Origin: JAFEBO01 sp036392375
Lineage (GTDB): Bacteria > Planctomycetota > Phycisphaerae > Phycisphaerales > UBA1924
Direction: 5' to 3'
DNA length: 64,000 bases
Assembly: GCA_036392375.1 (NCBI GenBank)
Contig: DASVYC010000052.1
Location: forward strand, 1-64,000
A model generated the notes under the pieces. That model had not been told where the DNA came from. It made no database searches and saw nothing but the letters and a program-made list of their open reading frames with translations. Both the position numbers and the translations under genes were made by a program. Each line of letters begins with the position of its first letter. Position 1 is the first letter of the stretch. This document shows positions 17,132-26,700 of the stretch, piece after piece.

Positions 17132-18025
17132 ATGCCCGGCGACGCCACCGCCAACTCCGAGCCCATCATCCGCTACCGCGGCGTGACGTTCTCCTACGAC
17201 CGCTCGGACTCCAGCGTCGCCCCCGCCCTCGATCGCGTCACGCTCGATGTGCGCCGCGGCGAACGCCTCGGCATCCTCGGCCCCAACGGCGGCGGCAAGT
17301 CCACGCTCCTCAAGCTCACGCTCGGCCTGCTCACGGGCTACAACGGCTCGATCGAGATCGACGGCCGCGACCCCCGCGCCGCCGCGTCGCTCCGCCTCAT
17401 CGGCTATGTCCCCCAGCGCGTCGAGGCCGAGCTCGCGTTCCCGATCTCCGCCCGCCACGCCGCGTCGATGGCCGCCACGCTCGGTTGCTCCGCGTTCGAA
17501 GCCGTGCCCCGCGAGATCCGCGAGCGCGTCGAGCGCTCCCTCGATGTCGTCGGCGCGAGCGCCTTTGCCGACAAGCCCGTCGGCCGCCTCTCCGGCGGCC
17601 AGCTCCAGCGCGTCATGATCGCCCGCGCTCTCGCCAGCAACGCCAAGATCCTGCTGCTCGACGAGCCCACGGTCGGCATCGACCCCGCCGGGCAGCGGCA
17701 GTTCTCCGAGTTGATCGCCCGCCTGCACGACGAGCTGGGCCTGACCACTGTCGTGGTGAGCCACGACCTCCGCACCGTTGCCGCATCCTGCGACCGGGTC
17801 GCCTGCCTGGCTCGCACGCTGCACTACCACGACTCACCGCAGGGCCTCACGCCCGCCGTGCTCGCCGAGGTCTTCCGCCACGACGCCGCCGCCGTCTTCG
17901 GCGATCTGCACGTTGATGCCCATCGCGCCAGCGAGTGCGGCCACGACCACAGCCACGATCACAATCACGCTCACGACCACACGCACAACCACGACCGCCC
18001 GAGCGGTAGGGGAGGCACGCCATGA
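17132..18025 (+). CDS. Metal ABC transporter ATP-binding protein (ZnuC-like) with His-rich tail
   Basis: 297 residues. A complete ABC ATPase: Walker A GPNGGGKST (about 50-58), Q-loop VPQRVE, signature LSGGQLQRV, Walker B ILLLDEPTVGID and the switch His in VVSHDL. The family signature fits metal-type (Zn/Mn/Fe) importers. The C-terminus (about 268-292) is a run of alternating His/Asp, HDHSHDHNHAHDHTHNHD, a likely metal-binding or sensing tail. This is unusual, since such runs are better known in the substrate-binding protein. The stop codon overlaps the permease ATG by 4 bp. No solute-binding protein gene is adjacent. Confidence 0.93.
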   Translation: MPGDATANSEPIIRYRGVTFSYDRSDSSVAPALDRVTLDVRRGERLGILGPNGGGKSTLLKLTLGLLTGYNGSIEIDGRDPRAAASLRLIGYVPQRVEAELAFPISARHAASMAATLGCSAFEAVPREIRERVERSLDVVGASAFADKPVGRLSGGQLQRVMIARALASNAKILLLDEPTVGIDPAGQRQFSELIARLHDELGLTTVVVSHDLRTVAASCDRVACLARTLHYHDSPQGLTPAVLAEVFRHDAAAVFGDLHVDAHRASECGHDHSHDHNHAHDHTHNHDRPSGRGGTP

Positions 18026-18909
18026 AGACCTGGCAGTACCTCACCGATCCCATCTACCGCGAGCTCTTCCTGCCTCCGGTGCTCGCGGGACTCGCCATCG
18101 CGCTCTTCGGCGGCGTGCTCAGCGTCTTTGTCGTGATGAAGCGGCTCGCCTTCATCGGCCAGGGCATCAGCCACGCAGCGTTCGGCGGCATCGGCGTCGC
18201 GTACGTGCTGGGCCTCGGCGCCGCCGCGGGCGCGGGAGAGCTGTCGCTGCAGTTCGCGATCGTCTTCGCGTTCTGCCTGCTCGCCGCGCTCCAGGTCGGC
18301 TTCCTCACCCAGAGCGAGGCCGGCCGCGGCTCGACCGGCAAATCACAGAGCGACACCGCGATCGGCATCGTGCTCGTCGCGTCGATGGCGATCGGATCGC
18401 TCTTGCTCCACATCGCCGAGCGTAACGGCAAGGTCCAGACCGTTGCGTGGGAGAGCCTGCTCTTTGGCTCGCTCATCAGCATCGACGCCACCTACGCCGC
18501 CGTCGCGTGGGGCGTCGCAGCCGCGATCTTCGCTGTGCTCTTTGCGCTGCGCCGCCCGCTGGTCTTCTGGGCCTTCGACGAGCCCGCCGCCGCCGCGTTC
18601 GGCGTGCGCGTGCGGCTGATGCGACTCGTCCTCCTCGTCTTGCTCGCCCTCGCGACCGTCACCGCGATGAAGCTCGCCGGCGTCGTGCTCGCCACCGCGA
18701 TGCTCGTGCTGCCCGCGGCCGCCGCGGTGCAATTCAGCGCCTCCGCCCCCCGCGTGCTCGCGCTCTCGCTCGTCTTCGCCGTCGCGTCGGTGCTGATCGG
18801 TGTCGTGCTCAGCTTCGAGTTCGACTGGCCCACCGGCGCGAGCATCGTCCTGACCCTGGCCGCGATCTTCGGCGTCGGCTGGGGCCGGGCCCGGCTCAGC
18901 GGCGGATAA
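18022..18909 (+). CDS. Metal ABC transporter permease (ZnuB/ABC-3 family)
   Basis: 295 residues with about eight predicted membrane helices, beginning YRELFLPPVLAGLAIALFGG. The ABC-3 landmarks are present: VVMKRLAFIGQGISHAAFGG near residue 40, and the C-terminal half motifs PLVFWAFDEPAAAAFGVRV and KLAGVVLATAMLVLPAAAA. Length is normal. Translation is coupled to the ATPase gene (ATGA overlap). It should form the membrane pore for zinc or manganese uptake. The partner binding protein must be encoded elsewhere. Confidence 0.93.
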   Translation: MKTWQYLTDPIYRELFLPPVLAGLAIALFGGVLSVFVVMKRLAFIGQGISHAAFGGIGVAYVLGLGAAAGAGELSLQFAIVFAFCLLAALQVGFLTQSEAGRGSTGKSQSDTAIGIVLVASMAIGSLLLHIAERNGKVQTVAWESLLFGSLISIDATYAAVAWGVAAAIFAVLFALRRPLVFWAFDEPAAAAFGVRVRLMRLVLLVLLALATVTAMKLAGVVLATAMLVLPAAAAVQFSASAPRVLALSLVFAVASVLIGVVLSFEFDWPTGASIVLTLAAIFGVGWGRARLSGG

Positions 18910-18934
18910 GCAACCGACGCTACGCATCGGATGA

Positions 18935-18964
18935 CACGGGTTGGCGGCTTGGTGCCAACCCGTG
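18935..18964. terminator. Strong hairpin after the metal transporter operon
   Basis: Perfect 11-bp stem cacgggttggc / gccaacccgtg with an 8-nt loop, 25 nt after the permease stop codon. There is no T-run, but it is well placed to end the znu-like transcript. Confidence 0.6.
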
Positions 18965-18985
18965 CGGTTACCACCCACACCTCCG

Positions 18986-19027
18986 CACCGCTTGCCCGCC
19001 GAGCCGCCCAAACGCGGCACCCATCGA
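18986..19027 (-). repeat. Degenerate, reversed copy C of the intergenic palindrome family
   Basis: Read on the minus strand it gives gggtgccgcgtttgggcggc followed by tcggcgggcaagcggtgcgg. This aligns with copy B (16945-16976) through the shared ggctcggcgg centre and both flanks, but its arms no longer pair well. Confidence 0.5.
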
Positions 19028-19148
19028 GTGGGAGGCAGTGGGTGCTCGGCCGGCCCTGGCCCGACGGGTATCATCGCAAGGTCAAGCCGTGCACCAACCC
19101 CGGATCGGCGTGCGATCCGCTGGGCGTGCGCCTGCGCGCCGCGATCCG

Positions 19149-22100
19149 ATGGCCACGCCCGCCTCCAACCCGCCGCCCCGCTCGATCATCGACGCGATCA
19201 GTGGGGATGCCGCGCTCCGCCGGCTCGCCGATGAGGCCCTTGCCGGCCGCCGCATCATCGCCACCGGGTCCAGCGGCTCGTCGGCCGCGTTGTCTGCCGC
19301 CGCCTTGGCCCAGCTGACAGGCCGCACCGTCCTCTTTCTCTGCGCCCACGTCGACGACGCCGACGAAGCCCTCGACGAGCTCCGCTCGATGGAGATCGAC
19401 GCTGCCCGCCTGCCCGCGCTCGAATCGATGCCCGGCGAGGGCGCCGCCGTACCGCTCGCGCTCGCGGAGCGATTGCTGCTCGCGCGGGCCGCCGGGTCGG
19501 GTCAGGTCCCCCGCGTGCTCATCGCGCCGATCCAGGCCCTGATGCAGTCCGTGCCGCGCCCCGGAGCGGCCGACGCGCTCATCCGCGTCGTCAGCAAGGG
19601 CCAGGACATCGCCCCCGGTGCACTCCTCGACTGGCTCGACCGTGCCGGCTACTCCCGCGTCGAGGCGATCGAGGAACAAGGCGAGTTCGCGCTCCGCGGC
19701 GGCATCCTCGACATCTTTCCCGCCGGCGACGGCGCGACCCCCGTCCGCCTCGATTTCTTCGGCGACACCGTCGACCGCATCAACGAGATCGACCTCGAGA
19801 CCATGGGCTCCGACCGCGTCGTTGAACGCGTCGAGTTGGTGGCCGCCGACGCGCGGCTTCTCGCGCCCAGCGACGACGGCGTCCAGTTCCTTGAGCTCTT
19901 GCCCCCATCGTGCCTCGCGGTGCTGCACGAGACGATGGAAGTTGTCGAGCAAGGCCGCGGCTACTACGAGCGGCTCTCCGAGGGCAAGGGCTTCTTCGGC
20001 CCGCCCGCCGTCCTGAAAGTCCTGGAGAAACGCTTCGCCTCGCTCATCGAGCTGAACCAGTTCTCCAGCGGCGCGAGCACCGCCGACACACGCATCGATC
20101 TTCCCGTCCGCGCGCTCGATGCCTTCGACAAAGACGCCGCCGTCGCGATGAAGGAGCTGCTGGGCCTTGTGGAAGGCGATGCCAGGGTCGCCGAACGCTG
20201 TACGGTCTTCTGCCAGAACGACGGCGAGCAGCAACGCTTCAAGGAGCTGCTCGCGTCCGGCGAGGGCGCGGGAGCCACGCGTATCGACAGCGTCGTGCAG
20301 TACCTGCACCGAGGCTTCGTGTGGGGCGAGTCTCAGGGCTCGCTCGCGCTGGTTCCCTACCACGAGCTTCTCAACCGCTTCACCGTCCGCCGCCGCGCCA
20401 GCAAGCTCCGCTCCAATCGCGCGATCGACACCTTTCTGGACTTCCAAGCCGGTGACTACGTCGTGCACCAGGACCACGGCATCGCCCGCTTCCTCGGTCT
20501 CACGCTCCAGAAGCCCCGCGACCTCCCCGGCAAGAGCGCCAGCGACGCGCTCATCGCCGCCGGCATCGAAAAGAAGAAGGCCAAGGAACTCGAGCCCGAG
20601 GAGTTTCTCACGCTCGAGTTCGCCGGCGGTGCCAAGCTCCACGTCCCCGCCACCCAGATCGATCTCGTCCAGAAGTACGTCGGCGGCTTCGGCGGCAAGC
20701 CCACGCTCAGCACCCTCGGCGGCACGCGCTGGAAAGGTCAGAAAGAGCGCACCAGCGAGAGCGTGAAGGATCTCGCCGCCGAGATGCTCCGCGTCCGCGC
20801 CGCCCGCGAATCCATGCCCGGCATCGCGTACCCAGCCGACACGCCATGGCAGATCGAGTTCGAGGACGAGTTCCCCTACGAAGAGACCGAGGATCAGGTC
20901 ACCGGCCTCGTCGCGATCAAGCAGGACATGAGCCGCACCCGCCCGATGGACCGGCTCATCTGCGGCGACGTCGGCTTCGGCAAAACCGAGCTCGCCATCC
21001 GCGCCGCCTTCAAGGCCTGCGAGTTCGGCAAACAAGTCGCGGTGCTCGTTCCGACGACCGTGCTCGCCGAGCAGCACGAGCGCACTTTCCGCTCCCGCTT
21101 CGCCGGCTACCCGTTCCGCATCGAGAGCCTGTCACGCTTCAAGACCGACAGCGAAGCCCGCGAGATCCTCGACAAGCTCCGCAAGGGCCACGTCGATGTC
21201 GTCATCGGCACCCACCGCCTGCTATCGAAGGACATCGTCTTCGCCGACCTGGGCCTCGTCATCATCGACGAGGAGCAACGCTTCGGTGTCGAGCACAAGG
21301 AATCCCTGCTCCGCCTGCGCCTCACAGTCGATGTCCTCACGCTCTCGGCCACGCCCATCCCCCGCACGCTGCACATGGCGATGCTCGGCATCCGCGACAT
21401 CTCGTCGCTCACCACCCCGCCGCTCGATCGCCGGGCCATCGTCACAGAGGTCATTCCCTACAACGAACGCCGCATCCAGCAAGCCATCGCCCGCGAGCTC
21501 TCCCGTGACGGCCAGGTCTTCTACGTCCACAACCGCGTCGGCGACATCAAGTCCATCGCCGACGACGTGCAGCGCATGGCCCCCGACGCCAAGATCGTCA
21601 TTGGCCACGGCCAGATGAACCCGCACGAGCTCGAGCAGGTCATGCTCACCTTCATGCGCGGCCCATCCAAAGACGGCGGCGCCGACATCCTCGTCAGCAC
21701 CACCATCATCGAGTCCGGTATCGACATCCCGACCGCCAACACGATGATCATCGACAACGCCGACCGCTTTGGCCTCGCCGAGCTCCACCAGCTCCGTGGC
21801 CGCGTTGGCCGCAGCAAGAACCGCGGCTACTGCTATTTGCTGCTCCCCCCCGAGCGCAGCGTGAAGGACATCGCCCGCAAGCGCCTCCGCGCGATCGAGC
21901 AGTACTCGATGCTCGGCGCCGGCTTCAAGATCGCGATGCGCGACCTCGAGATCCGCGGCGCCGGCAACATCCTCGGTGCCGAGCAGTCCGGCCACATCGC
22001 CGCCGTCGGCTACGATATGTACTGCCGCCTGCTCGAGCACGCCGTGCACGAACTGAAGAACGAACACCCGCCCGCCCCGCCCAGCAGCGTCAGCATCGAG

Positions 22101-22550
22101 ATCGGCCTGCCCGCCAGCATCCCCAAGCCCTATATCCCCAGCGATCAGCGCCGCCTCGAGGCCTACCGCCGCATCGCCACCGCCGCGTCACGCGAGGCGC
22201 TCGAGCAAGTCAAGGCCGACCTCACCAGCGCCTACGGCGACCCGCCCAAGCAGGTCCATCGCCTGCTCCACCTCGCCGAACTCCGCGTCGCCTGCGTCGC
22301 GTTGGGCGTCCGCTCCATCAGCGTCCGCGACAAGGACGTGATCTTCAAAGCAACCATGGCCAGGCAGTTGGCAGAGGCCCTGTCACGCACGCCGCCGGAG
22401 CTGGCCAAGGCGGGGAAAGCGCTGCAGGTGCAGGTGACGGTGCTGCCCAGCAAGCACGCGGGGGAGCTGGCGGAGGTGTACTTCCGTCCGCCCGAGAAGT
22501 ATCTGGAGCCGGAGACGTTGCTCAACGTGCTCCGCAAACGGCTCGTGTGA
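19149..22550 (+). CDS. mfd: Transcription-repair coupling factor Mfd
   Basis: 1133 residues. It removes RNA polymerase stalled at DNA lesions and recruits UvrA. N-terminal UvrB-like region (QGEFALRGGILDIFPAGDG), RNA-polymerase-interacting CarD-like domain (FQAGDYVVHQDHGIARFLGL, about 435-455), superfamily 2 helicase with Walker A GDVGFGKTE (about 606), DEEQ box (about 706), SATPIPRT motif III, the translocation region QLRGRVGRSKNRGYCYLL, and the C-terminal D7 domain. Length is normal. The ATG at 19149 is the first codon consistent with the family; earlier in-frame codons belong to the spacer. Its partner uvrA is also in this window, at 35575. Confidence 0.97.
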   Translation: MATPASNPPPRSIIDAISGDAALRRLADEALAGRRIIATGSSGSSAALSAAALAQLTGRTVLFLCAHVDDADEALDELRSMEIDAARLPALESMPGEGAAVPLALAERLLLARAAGSGQVPRVLIAPIQALMQSVPRPGAADALIRVVSKGQDIAPGALLDWLDRAGYSRVEAIEEQGEFALRGGILDIFPAGDGATPVRLDFFGDTVDRINEIDLETMGSDRVVERVELVAADARLLAPSDDGVQFLELLPPSCLAVLHETMEVVEQGRGYYERLSEGKGFFGPPAVLKVLEKRFASLIELNQFSSGASTADTRIDLPVRALDAFDKDAAVAMKELLGLVEGDARVAERCTVFCQNDGEQQRFKELLASGEGAGATRIDSVVQYLHRGFVWGESQGSLALVPYHELLNRFTVRRRASKLRSNRAIDTFLDFQAGDYVVHQDHGIARFLGLTLQKPRDLPGKSASDALIAAGIEKKKAKELEPEEFLTLEFAGGAKLHVPATQIDLVQKYVGGFGGKPTLSTLGGTRWKGQKERTSESVKDLAAEMLRVRAARESMPGIAYPADTPWQIEFEDEFPYEETEDQVTGLVAIKQDMSRTRPMDRLICGDVGFGKTELAIRAAFKACEFGKQVAVLVPTTVLAEQHERTFRSRFAGYPFRIESLSRFKTDSEAREILDKLRKGHVDVVIGTHRLLSKDIVFADLGLVIIDEEQRFGVEHKESLLRLRLTVDVLTLSATPIPRTLHMAMLGIRDISSLTTPPLDRRAIVTEVIPYNERRIQQAIARELSRDGQVFYVHNRVGDIKSIADDVQRMAPDAKIVIGHGQMNPHELEQVMLTFMRGPSKDGGADILVSTTIIESGIDIPTANTMIIDNADRFGLAELHQLRGRVGRSKNRGYCYLLLPPERSVKDIARKRLRAIEQYSMLGAGFKIAMRDLEIRGAGNILGAEQSGHIAAVGYDMYCRLLEHAVHELKNEHPPAPPSSVSIEIGLPASIPKPYIPSDQRRLEAYRRIATAASREALEQVKADLTSAYGDPPKQVHRLLHLAELRVACVALGVRSISVRDKDVIFKATMARQLAEALSRTPPELAKAGKALQVQVTVLPSKHAGELAEVYFRPPEKYLEPETLLNVLRKRLV

Positions 22551-22610
22551 GCAAGAACATGCAACGCAACTCCGGAACCGCGGGCGAGCGATTCCGATAG
22601 TCTTGAAGCA

Positions 22611-23681
22611 ATGCCGGAGCCCACCCCACGCTGGCCTCAGCTGCTCGCCGCCGTCATCGCAATCGGATTCGCAGTTGGCGTGCTCGCCTTCGACGTCTTC
22701 GTGGCTGTCGTCGTTACGCGACAGATCGTCGCCCAGCAGACATGGAAGACCGCACAGGGCACCATCGTCAGCAGCGTCGTCACCGCGTCACGCCGCGGCA
22801 ACGTCTCCTCTACGCCCGGACGCCCACGCGGCAGCACCACCAAGTCCCGCTACGGCCTGCGGGTTTCATACACCTACTCCGTCGATGGCAAGGAGCTCGT
22901 CAGCGAGCGCATCTCCATCGCCAGCTTCGGCGACCCCAGTTTCCGCCACGAATCCGAGGCCGCGGGGGTTTACCCGCAGGGAAGCCCCGTCACCGTCTAC
23001 TACAACCCCGCTGATCCTTCCCAAAGCGCCCTCCGAGTCGGCCTGCAGCCCGAGATGGCTGTCCCCGGCTTCATACTGCTCACGTTCAACGCGGCACTCT
23101 TCTACGCGATCCGCACCGCCGTCTGCTGGTGGCGCGTCCGTCGCGATCCGATCCGGGTGTTCCTGCAACACGACGACGGCAACCGCGCCCTGCTGCGGCT
23201 GACAAGCTTCTCCGCGCTCGATCTCGCCGTGGTGGTCGTCCTGATCGGCTCGTTCATCAGCGTCTTCGTCGTCGCCTTCGCCGTCCCAACGCCGCTGACC
23301 GCTCGTGCCGCTCTCGCGCTCGTGCTCATCATCGTGCTGTCCGCCGCCGCCGCGTTCCTATGGCGAAATGTGCGGCTGAACGCGGGTCATCGCGACATCG
23401 TCGTCGATCGCACCCTGGGCCGCCTTTCCCTGCCTTTGCTCGCGGGTGAACGCGAGCCCGCCGAGCTGCGACTGTCCGACATCGACCGCATCGAGGTGGT
23501 TCTGGACCACGACCGCCTGAAGAATCGACGCGTCACCCGACGGCTCATTGTGCACGCCGCGGGCTTGGCGGAGCCTCGGGAGGTTGCACGCTGGCTCGAG
23601 GCATCAGAGGCCAAGCTTCTGGCGGGCTGGCTGCGTCGGGAGAGTCGGCTCACCGATGAGGCGGATCCAGAAGACGACTGA
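22611..23681 (+). CDS. DUF3592 domain-containing membrane protein
   Basis: 356 residues. An N-terminal membrane helix (about 10-35) leads into an extracytoplasmic DUF3592-type beta domain. The pattern 'W..a.G.i..S' appears as TWKTAQGTIVSSVV, then YGLRVSYTYSVDGKE, then a VTVYYNPADPSQSALR strand, the family hallmark. Further helices lie at about 143-163, 203-225 and 232-248, and a cytoplasmic C-terminal domain ends RLTDEADPEDD. It follows mfd by 60 bp on the same strand. The function of the family is unknown. Confidence 0.85.
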   Translation: MPEPTPRWPQLLAAVIAIGFAVGVLAFDVFVAVVVTRQIVAQQTWKTAQGTIVSSVVTASRRGNVSSTPGRPRGSTTKSRYGLRVSYTYSVDGKELVSERISIASFGDPSFRHESEAAGVYPQGSPVTVYYNPADPSQSALRVGLQPEMAVPGFILLTFNAALFYAIRTAVCWWRVRRDPIRVFLQHDDGNRALLRLTSFSALDLAVVVVLIGSFISVFVVAFAVPTPLTARAALALVLIIVLSAAAAFLWRNVRLNAGHRDIVVDRTLGRLSLPLLAGEREPAELRLSDIDRIEVVLDHDRLKNRRVTRRLIVHAAGLAEPREVARWLEASEAKLLAGWLRRESRLTDEADPEDD

Positions 23682-23736
23682 AAACTGGTCTGAAATCAGG
23701 GAGCGCCACGGCTCTCCGCGTGCGTGGGATGGTTTG

Positions 23737-26700
23737 TCAGGGCCGCGCCTCGATCCGCACCCGCTCGCCTCCGCGCCGGCCCCGTTCCTCCAGCTCCTTC
23801 ATGCGGCGTTCCTGCAGCGTCGTCGGCCCGCCGAAGATGCGGTCCAGGAACGAACGCGTGCCCCGCATCGTCGAGACGCCGAACTTCGGGTCGCCGAGCG
23901 TGCCGCTCACGGTGGTGGCGGCGAACTCGTTCCGCAGGCCTTCCGCGATGTGCCCGATGATCGGCAGCCGGTTCGTCGCGCGGTGGGTGAACACCATGTC
24001 GAGGTTCATGTCCGGCCACGCCAGCGTGCCGAAGCCAAGGAACTCCAGGCTCGCCGAGAAGATCGACAGCTCCTCGAACGACACCGTCCGTCCCTGCACG
24101 AAGAACGAGGCCTGCAGCAGATCCAACGGCTCGCCCGTCGGCAACTGGAAGTTGCTCGCCTCCGCCAAGCGCGTCAGCAGCGGCAGGCTGAGCAAGGTGC
24201 CCTGTCCCGCGTTCGCCGTCCCGCGCCCGCGCCGCGATTCCGTGTCGCCGATCGTCCCCGCGAGCGTCATGCCCACGTCCAGCTTCGCCACACTCTTCGA
24301 CGCCGAGTCCGCGGTGCCGCCCTCTGCGTCGCTCGAGGCACCGGCGTTCGACGGGCCGGGCGTCGGCGGCCCGTTTAGCGGCGTGTCGATCGGAGCGGTC
24401 GTCTTGGGCTTCTCGTTACCCGGCCGATCGCTCGCCAGCTTCTGCCTGAGATCCGCGATCAGCGGCCCGAGCGTCACGCCCGAGAGCGCGAACGTCGCGT
24501 CAAAGTTCCTTGGGCCGTCCGGATCGCGCCCGTCCTTCGGGAAGATCGACGCCGACGCCGTCAGGCGCCCGCCGTGGCAATCGCCCGAGACCTGCGGGAT
24601 GTACGTCTCGCCCGGTTTGTCGCCGCTCACCACCCGCGCGCGGGCGTCGGTGAGCTGAATCCCCGCCAGCCGCAGCGACGGGAACAGCCCGCCCAGGTCA
24701 TACCGCAGCGGCAGGTTCGCTCCCTCGCGTGACGCCTCGAAATCGATCACGCCCCGCAGCTCGCTCATGTCCACGCCCACGTCCGCGCGTCCGCCCTCGA
24801 GCTCGATTGTTCCCGCGGCGTGCAAACGATCCGGCCGCCCGTTCGAGTCCTTCGCCCACCCCGCCGTCACCACCAGATTCGGGATCCGCACCGATCCGTT
24901 CGCGTCCACCTTCAGATCGCTCAATGCCTCGCTCACGCCCGCGGGCGTCGCGGCCTTCAGGTCATCCGGCACGCCGATGCTGGAGATGTCGAAGCTCGCC
25001 TTCGCCTCCGAAGCGCCGTTCTCCGCCCGCGACCACACGCCGCTGGTCACAACCGACCACCGCTCCGCGTCGAAGCGTGCCTGATCGAACGAGACCGAAT
25101 CGTTGTTGAAGCGCAGCGTGCCCGCGACGCTCGGGAACGCGACCACGCCGTCGGACATCTCCAGCCGTATCGACCGCGGCCGCAGCTCGCCCTGCACCCG
25201 GGGTCGATCGCCCCCGGCGCCCAGCGACACCGACAGATCAACCAGGCCCTTGGGCTTGTGGCGTGCGTGCAGCTCGCTCGCCCCAGCGCCCGCGACCCGC
25301 GCGATCACCCACCGCGCCAGCGGCGAACCGATCTGCGCATCGTCCCAATCCAGCTTGAACGACGTGGGCCGATCCGCCGGGTGCGCCAGCGCCCCCGCGG
25401 AGATCCCGACGGTGCCGTCGGCACGCACCACGCCGCAGTCCCAACCGCCGCTCCGCAGCGACGCCTCGACGCCGCTGAACTCCGCGACCGTTGGCTTGCT
25501 CCCCTCGCCGGGGAAGATCCGGATCGCGCCCTTGGACACGCTCGCCAGCACCTCGGCCCGCTCCGCGTCGTTGGTCGTGAACGGCAGCGACACGCCCGTG
25601 CCCGACAGGTTCGTCAAGTCCACGACCGCCTTTGTCGAGTCGCCCTCGGTCCGCACCGTTGTCACGATGTCCGTCACGCCGGTGGGGAGGTACTCGTTCC
25701 GCAGCTCGATCAGCCGCGCCGCCGGTCGCGGCGCCACGATCGAGACCACCCGCTCGACCGGCAACGCCAGATCAAACTGCCGCGCCGACACGAACACGTC
25801 CGACCCGCCGCCGCTGTTCAGATCCGCGTCCGCACGCAGCGTGAACGCGCCCGGCGCGTCCTTCCCGGCGGCCTGCGCGTTCTCCGGGTCTTCTTCGATC
25901 CCACGCAGCGCGCGGCCCGAGATGTCGGCCTTCAGCCGCGTGTCATCGACCACGATGCTGCCCGTCACGCCTGAAAGCACCAAGTCCCCGGCCACCGGCA
26001 CCGACGGATCCAGCGGCTGCTCGCGATACTCCGCCAGCCGCGGCACCGCCACGATCGACCGCGGCTTCACCTCCACCCGCACCCGCAGCTCGTTCTGCTC
26101 ATCCGGAGCCAGGTGCGCCGTCGCGTCCACTGCGCCCGTCAGCCCCAGCGCCGACACCACCGACCGCGCGCTCTTGCCCTCGACCTGCTTGTCCGGGAGC
26201 GCCTCCACCAGCGCCCGATCGATCGGCACGCCCACCGCCTCGACATGGATCGTCGGCTCGGGCGTCGCCTCGCCCTCGGGCCGACGCCGCGCGTCCACAT
26301 CCGCCGACACCACGATCTCGCCGCCCCGCAAGCCCTGGAACTTCGCCTGGTCGATCTTGACCATCCCGTCGGTGATCACCGCCCGCAGGTTCTTCGCCCG
26401 CATGGGATACGGGAAGCGATCCACCAGCATCCCCGCATCGGCAAGATCGACCGTCACGGTGTCGAACCAGTTGTTCGCCGGCCCCAGCTCGCGCCGCACC
26501 TCGACGCCGATAGACGCCGTGCCGCCCAGCGAGAACGCCGGCGGCACATCGCCCGCGGATTCCGCCCCGCGCTCGCTCTCGTCGCCCGTCAGCGGCATCG
26601 AGATGTCGCCCCGCGCCAAGAGCCGCTCGTACGACTCCTTGTGGAAGATCCGCTCGACCAGGCGGCTGCGCTGCGGCCCCAAGGCGTCGTACAACGCCTG

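Noticed and set aside
19071..21077. Long open frame antisense to mfd
   Set aside because: Mirror of a well-supported gene; no recognisable domain.
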